Assembly (NCBI GenBank): GCA_900313185.1
Contig: OMQI01000121.1
Coordinates: 1 to 9,733, forward strand
Source of the DNA: an uncultured Rhodospirillaceae bacterium
GTDB lineage: Bacteria; Pseudomonadota; Alphaproteobacteria; RF32; CAG-239
Direction: 5' to 3'
DNA: 9,733 nucleotides
Under the pieces are notes generated by a model. The model was not told the DNA's origin. It saw only the letters and a program-made list of their open reading frames with translations, and searched no databases. The translations under genes and the position numbers were made by a program. Below, in pieces: positions 1-5,817 of this stretch. Each line of letters begins with the position of its first letter. Position 1 is the stretch's first letter.

Positions 1-837
1 CAGGTCGCCGACACGCATTTTATGACTGGAGGTTTGTGTAACCGTGGATAAAATACGTGCGCCCAATTCTTCGGCAGACATTTCCAATGAAAAGAAGGCA
101 ACGCCTTTTTTATCGGCCGGTGTTTCTTTGTCACGAGAAAAAAATTCCGCCACATTATAGGCGATATTGGTGGCTAATGCCGTTTTCCCCATTGCCGGAC
201 GGCCGGCAATAATTATCAAATCGGAGTCGTTTAAACCGCCTATTTTATAATCCAATTGATTAAGTCCGGTAGGCACGCCGGAAATTCTGCCTTCCTTTTG
301 ATAGGCTCTTTCGATATTGGCAAGCGAAGATGATAATGCTTTGGCAAAATCTATGAAACCGCCTTGATTATCCCCTTTATCTGCCAGAGTGTATAAGGCA
401 CGCTCTGCATCACTGATTTGATCGGTTGCGGAAATATCAACACTTTCCTGCATAGCGTTGTTTACAATATCAAAACCGGTATTTATAAGCTCACGACGCA
501 AATATTTATCGTAAATAAACTGCGCATAATATTCAACATTTGTCAGCGGAGAAGCGCTTTCCGCCAATTTAACCAAATAAGGAAATCCGCCGACCTGCTC
601 TAAAGTTCCTTCTTGTTCAAAGTAGTTTTTCAAGGTAATAATATCGGCAGTATGTTCACGTGCCAAAAGTTTTGACATTACCTCAAAAATTTTTTGGTGC
701 GTGGAATCGGCAAAATATGCCGGTTTCAAAATATCGGCGATTTTTTCATAAGCCTTATTGTTGGCGAGCAACGCACCGATTAAAGCTTGTTCCGCTTCAA
801 TGTTTTTAGGCAATTTGTTAATGTCTATTTTTTCCAT
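1..837 (-). CDS. dnaB: Replicative DNA helicase DnaB, N-terminal 279 residues (3' end outside window)
   Basis: DnaB is the hexameric ATP-driven helicase that unwinds DNA at the replication fork and recruits primase. The minus-strand frame from the ATG at 837 is open to base 1 (279 codons). Residues about 8-110 are the DnaB N-terminal domain (NIEAEQALIGALL, then the ADIITLKNYFE stretch). The RecA-like domain opens at about 185 with GVPTGLNQLDYKIGGL. Walker A is AGRPAMGKTA at 211-220, followed by GVAFFSLEMSAEEL at 245-258. About 16 extra residues (231-246) lie between Walker A and that strand; this insertion is typical of alphaproteobacterial DnaB. Walker B and the arginine finger lie beyond the window. 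A weak AAGG ribosome site sits 9 bases upstream of the ATG. The gene diverges from galE and is intact as far as seen. Identity is near certain. Confidence 0.97.
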   Translation of the reverse strand, partial: MEKIDINKLPKNIEAEQALIGALLANNKAYEKIADILKPAYFADSTHQKIFEVMSKLLAREHTADIITLKNYFEQEGTLEQVGGFPYLVKLAESASPLTNVEYYAQFIYDKYLRRELINTGFDIVNNAMQESVDISATDQISDAERALYTLADKGDNQGGFIDFAKALSSSLANIERAYQKEGRISGVPTGLNQLDYKIGGLNDSDLIIIAGRPAMGKTALATNIAYNVAEFFSRDKETPADKKGVAFFSLEMSAEELGARILSTVTQTSSHKMRVGDL

Positions 838-1006
838 AATTGAGAGCCTTTTTATAGAGAAATTTTTAATTTATTTTGTTATATTTATTTCGGCGCAAAT
901 TTATAGTGAAATATTTTTTATCTTGTGGATAACGGGTATAAAAAAAGACAAATAATAAAAATTCGTATATTTTACAATCAGATGTGAAATTTTTGAGGAT
1001 TTTGAT
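838..1006. promoter_or_regulatory. dnaB/galE divergent intergenic region with weak promoter-like elements
   Basis: This 169-base, very AT-rich gap must carry promoters for both neighbours. On the plus strand, -10-like hexamers TATATT (966-971) and TACAAT (973-978) lie ahead of galE, with only a weak -35-like AAGACA at 945-950. The galE ribosome site GAGGA is at 995-999, 7 bases before the ATG. On the minus strand, TATAAA occurs at 905-900 and again at 856-851 ahead of dnaB, neither with a good -35. The -35 position of the first overlaps the DnaA box at 924-932. That promoters exist here is nearly certain from the divergent layout; the exact boxes are guesses. Confidence 0.4.
924..932 (-). promoter_or_regulatory. 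Perfect DnaA box upstream of dnaB
   Basis: The plus strand reads TGTGGATAA, so the minus strand reads TTATCCACA, the consensus high-affinity binding 9-mer of the replication initiator DnaA. It lies 87 bases upstream of the dnaB start codon, where the -35 of a TATAAA-type dnaB promoter (905-900) would fall. A perfect match is expected by chance about 0.1 times in a window this size. I see no cluster of boxes or AT-rich unwinding element that would make this an origin, so a transcriptional or titration role is more likely. DnaA binding itself is inference. Confidence 0.6.
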
Positions 1007-1975
1007 ATGCAAAAAGTTTTGGTTATCGGCGGTGCCGGATATATCGGAAGTCACGTGGCAAAAGCATTATTGGAAGATGGTTTTGCGGTTACGGTCTATG
1101 ATAATTTGTCGACCGGTCAAAAATGTAATTTGTTTGCAAAAGCAAATTTTGTTGAAGGCGATATCGCAAATTATGAACTTTTGGAAAAAACAATGTCCGA
1201 AGGTTTTGATGCGGTGGTGCATTTGGCGGCTAAAAAAGCTGTCGGCGAATCGATGGAAAATCCTCAATTATATGCTCGCAACAATATAAACGGCTCAATC
1301 AATATTTTTAACGCAATGGTAAATACCGGTGTTAAAAATGTGGTGTTTTCTTCAACTGCGGCGGTTTACGGTATGCCGCAATATTTACCTATTGATGAAA
1401 AGCACCCGATTAATCCGATGAGTTTTTACGGCTTTACCAAATATGAAATTGAGCGGGTTATGGATTGGTATTCTCGCTTGAAAGATTTTAATTACACAGC
1501 TTTGCGCTATTTTAATGCCGTGGGTTATGCTGCCGACGGTTCAATTACCGGCAGAGAAAAAAATCCGCAGAATTTGTTGCCGATAATTATGGAAGTGGCA
1601 ACCGGAAAACGTGAAAAGTTATATGTATTCGGTAATGATTATGATACGCCGGATGGTACTTGTTTGCGTGATTATATTCACGTTGAAGATTTGGCAAGCG
1701 CTCACGTTGCCGCCATTAAAAAAATGCTTAAAGAACATAAATCATATGTTATCAATTTGAGTACCGATATCGGAACTTCGGTTTTGGAAATGATACAATC
1801 TGCCGAAAGAGTTACCGGACGCAAAATAAACTATGAAATGGCACCACGTCGTGCCGGTGATCCGTCAACAGTGGTGGCTACCAATAAATATGCCAAAGAG
1901 GTATTGGGTTGGAGCCCTAAGTATACGGATATTGATGAAATTGTGAGAACAACTTGGAATTTGGAAATTAAATAA
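1007..1975 (+). CDS. galE: UDP-glucose 4-epimerase GalE
   Basis: GalE is an NAD-dependent cytoplasmic enzyme that interconverts UDP-glucose and UDP-galactose (sometimes the GlcNAc/GalNAc forms), supplying sugars for galactose metabolism and envelope polysaccharide. The 322 residues are normal for the short-chain dehydrogenase-type epimerases. The NAD-binding Rossmann motif GGAGYIGSH is at 8-16. FSSTAAVYG at 114-122 holds the catalytic Ser/Thr position (T117 aligns with E. coli S124 by my reading). The Tyr-x-x-x-Lys pair is Y141/K145 in SFYGFTKYE. RYFNAVG (167-173) and the GalE-typical DGTCLRDYIHVEDLA (217-230) follow. The start is set by GAGGA seven bases upstream and by the Rossmann motif. 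The stop overlaps the next start (TAATG), so the two are translationally coupled. Family is certain; exact sugar specificity is not shown. Confidence 0.95.
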   Translation: MQKVLVIGGAGYIGSHVAKALLEDGFAVTVYDNLSTGQKCNLFAKANFVEGDIANYELLEKTMSEGFDAVVHLAAKKAVGESMENPQLYARNNINGSINIFNAMVNTGVKNVVFSSTAAVYGMPQYLPIDEKHPINPMSFYGFTKYEIERVMDWYSRLKDFNYTALRYFNAVGYAADGSITGREKNPQNLLPIIMEVATGKREKLYVFGNDYDTPDGTCLRDYIHVEDLASAHVAAIKKMLKEHKSYVINLSTDIGTSVLEMIQSAERVTGRKINYEMAPRRAGDPSTVVATNKYAKEVLGWSPKYTDIDEIVRTTWNLEIK

Positions 1976-2943
1976 TGGAAATATTAAATTCTTTGATTGC
2001 GACGGAGGGACATCTTTCGCAGTTATGGTTATGGATTAGTTTTGGTGTTGCGGTAGTGGTTTTGCTTGCGGCTGATTTGTTTTGGTTCAACCGTAAAAAT
2101 GAAGAACCGCATTTTTGGCATACGTTATGGATTTGTATTGCGTATATTGCCGCAGCATTGGCTTTCGGTGCTTTCGTATGGATTGAAGACGGAGCAGATA
2201 AAGGTATGGATTATTTCACCGGATATCTTCTGGAAAAGAGTCTGTCTATGGATAATATTTTTGTGATGTCAATGATATTTGCCGCTTTGGGTGTTCCGAG
2301 AATTTATCAACATCGTGTGTTATTCTGGGGGATTTTGGGAGCTCTCATAATGCGCGGTATATTAATCGGTGTGGGGGATGCATTGGTAATCAGATTCCAT
2401 TGGATATTGTATCTGTTCTCGGCATTTTTGATTTATACCGGTTTCAAAATGTTGTTTACCGAAGAGGAAGAGCAGGGCAATATTAAGGATACTAAAATAT
2501 ATAAAATGTTGGCCAAACATTTTCACGTTACCCACGAAATCAGAGGTGAACATTTCTTTGTAAAAGAAAACGGCAAGCATTATATAACCCCGCTATTTTT
2601 TGCATTGCTGATTATAGAACTGATGGATGTGGTATTTGCCCTTGACAGTATACCGGCGATTTTCTTGGTAACCACCGACGTTTATGTGGTTTATACCAGT
2701 AATATTTTTGCCATTTTGGGATTGCGAGCTTTATACTTTTTGTTGGCGGCGATTATCAGTAAATTTGCTTATTTGAAGCCGGCAATTTCCATTATTTTGA
2801 TTTTCATCGGTGTTAAGATATTCTTGCCTAAGTTTGGTATAACCGTGCAAGAATGGCAATCATTGGCAGTTACTTTAGGACTTTTGACCGGCGGAATTTT
2901 GCTTTCACTTATAAAAAAGCCGAAAGAAAATGGTGGAAAATAA
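1975..2943 (+). CDS. TerC/Alx-family integral membrane protein, probable metal-ion (Mn2+) exporter
   Basis: The protein belongs to the TerC family of inner-membrane proteins; its E. coli relative Alx is linked to manganese export and alkaline response, and other members to tellurite resistance. At 322 residues it matches Alx (321). About seven to nine hydrophobic segments are visible, beginning near residues 16-38, 48-70, 114-135, 139-160, 204-226, 243-262, 267-285 and 296-313. Family motifs are intact: EKSLSMDN at 87-94, ELMDVVFALDSIPAIF at 215-230 with acidic residues inside the membrane, and TSNIFAILGLRALYF at 241-255. A hydrophilic loop, about 162-200, contains EHFFVKENGK as in Alx. It overlaps the galE stop by one base and the next gene by 14. 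It has no separate leader, so the Mn-sensing riboswitch found upstream of E. coli alx is absent. Family is sure; the transported ion is inferred. Confidence 0.9.
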   Translation: MEILNSLIATEGHLSQLWLWISFGVAVVVLLAADLFWFNRKNEEPHFWHTLWICIAYIAAALAFGAFVWIEDGADKGMDYFTGYLLEKSLSMDNIFVMSMIFAALGVPRIYQHRVLFWGILGALIMRGILIGVGDALVIRFHWILYLFSAFLIYTGFKMLFTEEEEQGNIKDTKIYKMLAKHFHVTHEIRGEHFFVKENGKHYITPLFFALLIIELMDVVFALDSIPAIFLVTTDVYVVYTSNIFAILGLRALYFLLAAIISKFAYLKPAISIILIFIGVKIFLPKFGITVQEWQSLAVTLGLLTGGILLSLIKKPKENGGK

Positions 2944-3487
2944 ATTTTATTTAAGTTTCGGGCGGCATGAGCGTTACGGAGTTGATACTCCGATAGAACG
3001 TTCCGATATGTTGGCGGCATATTTAAGCGGATTGCAGTTAAAAGAATGTTTACCGGCTTGTAAAACGGTGTATCATTCACCTTTGGCAAGAGCCGTAACA
3101 ACGGCGCATTTTGAGGCTTTGGGTATGGGGTGTACGCACATTTTGGAAACTGATGCAATAGAAGAAAGTGCGCCGACTTTTGTAATTCGCCGTTTTATCA
3201 ATAATCTTTTGGTAAATACCGACGAAGATGTGTATTATTACCACTTTGTCACTCATTTGCCGGTGGTTGAAAAATTGGGGCTTCCTTTTTTAGGCGCCGG
3301 AGAAATTTGTTTGCTTGTCGCTGATAATAAAGCAGAAATGCTGAAAGAAAATTTCACTTTACAAGTGATAAAGAAACCGGAAATTCCCATGGAATTATGG
3401 CAGAGTTTAGATTTGACAGCTGCAAGAATATCACAACTGACGACTGATGAAATTTATAAAAAATTGGAGCTCTTCTCTGATAAATAA
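2930..3487 (+). CDS. Divergent histidine phosphatase (SixA/phosphoglycerate-mutase-like) superfamily protein
   Basis: The 185-residue cytoplasmic protein shows the landmarks of the histidine phosphatase superfamily, whose members form a phosphohistidine intermediate. The phosphate-accepting motif appears as GRHERYG (R12, H13) shortly after a short first strand. YHSPLARAVTTA at 48-59 is the usual SPLxRAxxTA helix start, supplying R54. E78 or E79 may be the acid, and FVTHLPVV at 106-113 gives the second histidine, H109. The usual RHG or RHA triad is RHE here. The size resembles SixA-type phosphatases, but the substrate (phosphoprotein, sugar phosphate or other) cannot be told. It overlaps the terC-like gene by 14 bases and has only a poor ribosome site (GAAAG), so coupled translation is likely. 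The start is forced because R12/H13 lie before the next Met (M27). Superfamily is fairly sure, function unknown. Confidence 0.75.
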   Translation: MVENKFYLSFGRHERYGVDTPIERSDMLAAYLSGLQLKECLPACKTVYHSPLARAVTTAHFEALGMGCTHILETDAIEESAPTFVIRRFINNLLVNTDEDVYYYHFVTHLPVVEKLGLPFLGAGEICLLVADNKAEMLKENFTLQVIKKPEIPMELWQSLDLTAARISQLTTDEIYKKLELFSDK

Positions 3488-3489
3488 AC

Positions 3490-3517
3490 TTGATTTTTTG
3501 CTTTAAGTTGCTATGAT
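3490..3517 (+). promoter_or_regulatory. Probable sigma70-type promoter for the suf operon
   Basis: TTGATT (3490-3495) and TATGAT (3512-3517) are 16 bases apart, just after the phosphatase stop. They match the -35 and -10 consensus at four and five of six positions. Transcription would start near 3524, giving a leader of about 20 bases that includes the sufB ribosome site GGAAAG (3535-3540). No terminator precedes it, so read-through from galE is also possible. I see no convincing IscR or Rrf2-type palindrome over it. Confidence 0.55.
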
Positions 3518-3544
3518 ACCGCCAAAATAAAATCGGAAAGAAAT

Positions 3545-4990
3545 ATGGCGGAAAAACCTCAAATAGCTGATTACGGCGGAGATAAATATAAATACGGATT
3601 TGTAACAGATATAAAATCCGATACGGCGCCGTGCGGATTGAACGAAGATATTATCCGTCTGATTTCGGCCAAGAAAAACGAACCGCAATGGTTATTGGAA
3701 AGACGCTTAAAAGCGTATCGTCATTGGCTGACGATGAGCGAACCGCATTGGGCAAAACTTAAATATGATGAAATTGATTTTCAGGCTTTGCGCTATTATT
3801 CGGCGCCGGTGCAGAAAGTAAAACCGAAAAGCCTTGAAGAAGTTGATAAAAATTTGCTTGATACGTATAATAAATTGGGGATACCGCTTAAGGAACAAGA
3901 GGCACTTGCCGGAGTGGTGGCGGTTGATGCAGTGTTCGACAGTGTATCGGTGGCAACCACCTATCGGGCTAAATTGGCCGAGCAGGGAATTATATTCTGT
4001 TCAATATCCGAGGCTGTACAAAATCACCCCGATTTGGTGCAAAAGTATTTGGGTTCGGTAGTGCCTTATACCGATAATTTCTATGCTTGCCTCAATTCGG
4101 CGGTGTTTACCGACGGTTCATTTGTTTACATTCCCAAAGGTGTAAAATCACCTTTAGAACTTTCTACCTATTTCAGAATTAATGCTAAAAATACCGGACA
4201 ATTTGAACGTACGTTGATTGTGGCGGAAGACGACAGTTATGTTTCTTATTTAGAAGGATGTACCGCACCGCAACGTGATGAAAATCAGCTTCATGCGGCA
4301 ATTGTCGAGATTGTGGTAATGAACAATGCCGAAGTTAAATATTCAACGGTACAAAACTGGTATCCTGGGGATAAGGACGGTAAAGGCGGTGTTTATAATT
4401 TTGTAACTAAGCGTGCGGCTTGTCGAGGTAATAATGCCAAAATTTCGTGGACGCAGGTTGAAACCGGTTCGGCGGTGACTTGGAAATATCCGTCCTGTGT
4501 TCTGCAGGGTGATAATTCGGTAGGAGAGTTTTATTCGGTGGCGATTACCAATAACAAACAACAAGCCGATACCGGAACCAAAATGATTCATATAGGTAAA
4601 AATACCCGTTCCAAAATAATATCGAAAGGCATATCTGCCGGATTTTCCAATCAAACTTATCGTGGTTTGGTAGATGTTGCCCCAAATGCCGATAAGGCTC
4701 GTAATTATTCGCAATGCGACAGTTTGCTGATAGGCTCGACTTGCGGTTCTCACACGGTTCCGTATATCAGAAATCGCAATAAATCGGCGGTTTTGGAACA
4801 CGAAGCCACTACTTCCAAAATCAGTGAAGAGCAGTTATTCTATTGTATGCAACGAGGTTTGAATGCGGAAGAAGCGGTGGGCTTGATTGTGAACGGATTT
4901 TGTAAGGAAGTTATGCAAAAACTACCGATGGAATTTGCCATAGAAGCGGCGAAATTGATAAATATCAGCTTGGAAGGAAGTGTAGGATGA
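3545..4990 (+). CDS. sufB: Fe-S cluster assembly scaffold protein SufB
   Basis: SufB is the main scaffold of the cytoplasmic SUF machine. In a complex with SufC and SufD it receives sulfur and iron to build clusters for delivery to apoproteins. The 481 residues compare with 495 in E. coli. The N-terminal motif KKNEPQWLLERRLKAYRHW spans 43-61. The central beta-helix follows (for example GSFVYIPKGVKSPLELSTYFR from 191, and EGCTAPQRDENQLHAA at 237-252). The C-terminal region holds YSQCDSLLIG with C391, which aligns with the sulfur-accepting C405 of E. coli, and LEHEATTSKISEEQLFY (417-433), which contains the conserved Glu. All family landmarks are present. The start has GGAAAG five bases upstream. 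The stop overlaps a 21-codon ORF (ATGA). The operon continues to sufC and sufD; no sulfur donor gene is next to it. Confidence 0.96.
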   Translation: MAEKPQIADYGGDKYKYGFVTDIKSDTAPCGLNEDIIRLISAKKNEPQWLLERRLKAYRHWLTMSEPHWAKLKYDEIDFQALRYYSAPVQKVKPKSLEEVDKNLLDTYNKLGIPLKEQEALAGVVAVDAVFDSVSVATTYRAKLAEQGIIFCSISEAVQNHPDLVQKYLGSVVPYTDNFYACLNSAVFTDGSFVYIPKGVKSPLELSTYFRINAKNTGQFERTLIVAEDDSYVSYLEGCTAPQRDENQLHAAIVEIVVMNNAEVKYSTVQNWYPGDKDGKGGVYNFVTKRAACRGNNAKISWTQVETGSAVTWKYPSCVLQGDNSVGEFYSVAITNNKQQADTGTKMIHIGKNTRSKIISKGISAGFSNQTYRGLVDVAPNADKARNYSQCDSLLIGSTCGSHTVPYIRNRNKSAVLEHEATTSKISEEQLFYCMQRGLNAEEAVGLIVNGFCKEVMQKLPMEFAIEAAKLINISLEGSVG

Positions 4991-5052
4991 TTTGTTTTAA
5001 TGAACAGAAATTATTTACACGTTCTGTTCAGGTTTGGGGAAAGGAAAAATAA
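4987..5052 (+). CDS. Candidate 21-residue small ORF between sufB and sufC
   Basis: An ATG at 4987 overlaps the sufB stop (ATGA) and opens a 21-codon frame ending in TAA at 5050-5052, directly before the sufC ATG at 5053. The peptide begins MICFNEQK and ends VWGKEK; it matches no family I know and has no membrane segment. AAGGAAG at 4974-4980, six bases upstream, is a better ribosome site than sufB's or sufD's. The frame is the same as sufC, so one stop codon separates them. It could be a translated coupling or leader peptide that carries ribosomes from sufB to sufC through the hairpin at 5001-5030, or merely a chance reading of spacer, since sufC has its own AAGGA at 5041-5045. No homology supports it. 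Confidence 0.35.
   Translation: MICFNEQKLFTRSVQVWGKEK
5001..5030 (+). repeat. Perfect 9-bp inverted repeat (stem-loop) in the sufB-sufC gap
   Basis: TGAACAGAA (5001-5009) and TTCTGTTCA (5022-5030) are perfect reverse complements around a 12-base loop. In RNA this is a 9-bp hairpin between sufB and sufC, inside the candidate small ORF and 10 bases before the sufC AAGGA. It lacks a following T-run, so it is not an intrinsic terminator. It may act as an mRNA processing or stability element that sets the SufB:SufC ratio, or as an operator palindrome; both are inference. Confidence 0.6.
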
Positions 5053-5814
5053 ATGTCGGATTTTTTATTGCAAATAAAGAATTTACATGCCGGTATTACC
5101 GATGATAAAAAAGAAATCATCAAGGGACTTAGTCTGGATATTAAAGCCGGAGAGGTACACGCTATTATGGGGCCGAACGGTGCGGGAAAATCCACACTTT
5201 CTTATGTTTTAACCGGTAAATCTGATTATGAAGTTACGGCAGGGGATATTATTTTTAACGGGAAAAATTTGCTGGAACTTTCGCCGAGTGAACGTGCGTC
5301 CGAAGGCTTATTTTTGAGTATGCAATATCCGGTGGCAATTCCGGGAGTTACCACTAATGTATTTTTGAAACATGCGATTAATGCGCAACGCAAATATAAA
5401 GGTTTGCCGGAACTTGATGCTGCAGAATTTTTGAAACTTATACGAGGTGCGGCAAAAGAGTTTGATGTCAGCTCCGAAATGTTAAAACGTGAAATCAATG
5501 TCGGTTTTTCCGGTGGCGAGAAGAAACGCTTGGAAATTTTGCAATTAAGTTTATTGCAACCGAGTTTGGCAATTTTGGATGAAGCGGATTCCGGTTTGGA
5601 TATTGATGCTCTGCGCACGGTGGCAGAAGGAGTTAATAAGTGGCATAATCAGAACAACTCGTTATTGATTATTACCCACCATTTGGATTTGCTCAATTAT
5701 ATCAGACCTGATTTTGTTCATATCTATGCCGATGGGCACATAGTAAAATCCGGTTCAATGGAATTGGCCGAGGATTTGGAAGCAAACGGATATAGAAATT
5801 ATTTGGAAGAATAA
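5053..5814 (+). CDS. sufC: Fe-S cluster assembly ATPase SufC
   Basis: SufC is the soluble ABC-type ATPase of the SufBCD complex; its ATP-driven dimerisation changes the shape of SufB/SufD during cluster assembly. The 253 residues match the family (E. coli 248). Walker A is GPNGAGKST at 40-48, the Q-loop Gln is Q91 (SMQYPVAIPGV, SufC-typical), the ABC signature is FSGGEKKR at 152-159, and Walker B is LAILDEADSGLD at 172-183. The switch His lies in ITHHLDLL (H209/H210). There is no transmembrane domain, as expected. AAGGA at 5041-5045 is seven bases before the ATG. The gene lies 62 bases after sufB and 3 bases before sufD. All catalytic residues are present. Confidence 0.97.
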   Translation: MSDFLLQIKNLHAGITDDKKEIIKGLSLDIKAGEVHAIMGPNGAGKSTLSYVLTGKSDYEVTAGDIIFNGKNLLELSPSERASEGLFLSMQYPVAIPGVTTNVFLKHAINAQRKYKGLPELDAAEFLKLIRGAAKEFDVSSEMLKREINVGFSGGEKKRLEILQLSLLQPSLAILDEADSGLDIDALRTVAEGVNKWHNQNNSLLIITHHLDLLNYIRPDFVHIYADGHIVKSGSMELAEDLEANGYRNYLEE

Positions 5815-5817
5815 GAT

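Noticed and set aside
43..51. CGTGGATAA as a second DnaA box
   Set aside because: It has one mismatch to the consensus and lies within the conserved dnaB coding sequence, so chance is enough.
758..955. 65-codon plus-strand frame across the dnaB start and intergenic region
   Set aside because: Antisense to dnaB and made of AT-rich spacer; no ribosome site and no homology I can recognise.
838..1006. Replication origin next to dnaB
   Set aside because: There is only one DnaA box and no clustered boxes or repeated AT-rich unwinding motifs; an origin needs more than this.
2769..3158. 129-codon minus-strand frame across the terC-like/phosphatase junction
   Set aside because: It is antisense to two genes with clear motifs, and its product has no recognisable domain.
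4343..4801. 152-codon open frame on the minus strand inside sufB
   Set aside because: It lies wholly within a well-conserved gene on the other strand, has no family resemblance, and reads as Ile/Arg/Tyr-rich antisense translation.
5021..5029. GTTC-type repeats as an alphaproteobacterial LexA box
   Set aside because: The described box is GTTC-N7-GTTC; here the two GTTC are one base apart, and sufC is not a typical SOS gene.
5001..5030. sufB-sufC hairpin as an intrinsic terminator
   Set aside because: No T-run follows the stem, and the operon clearly continues into sufC.
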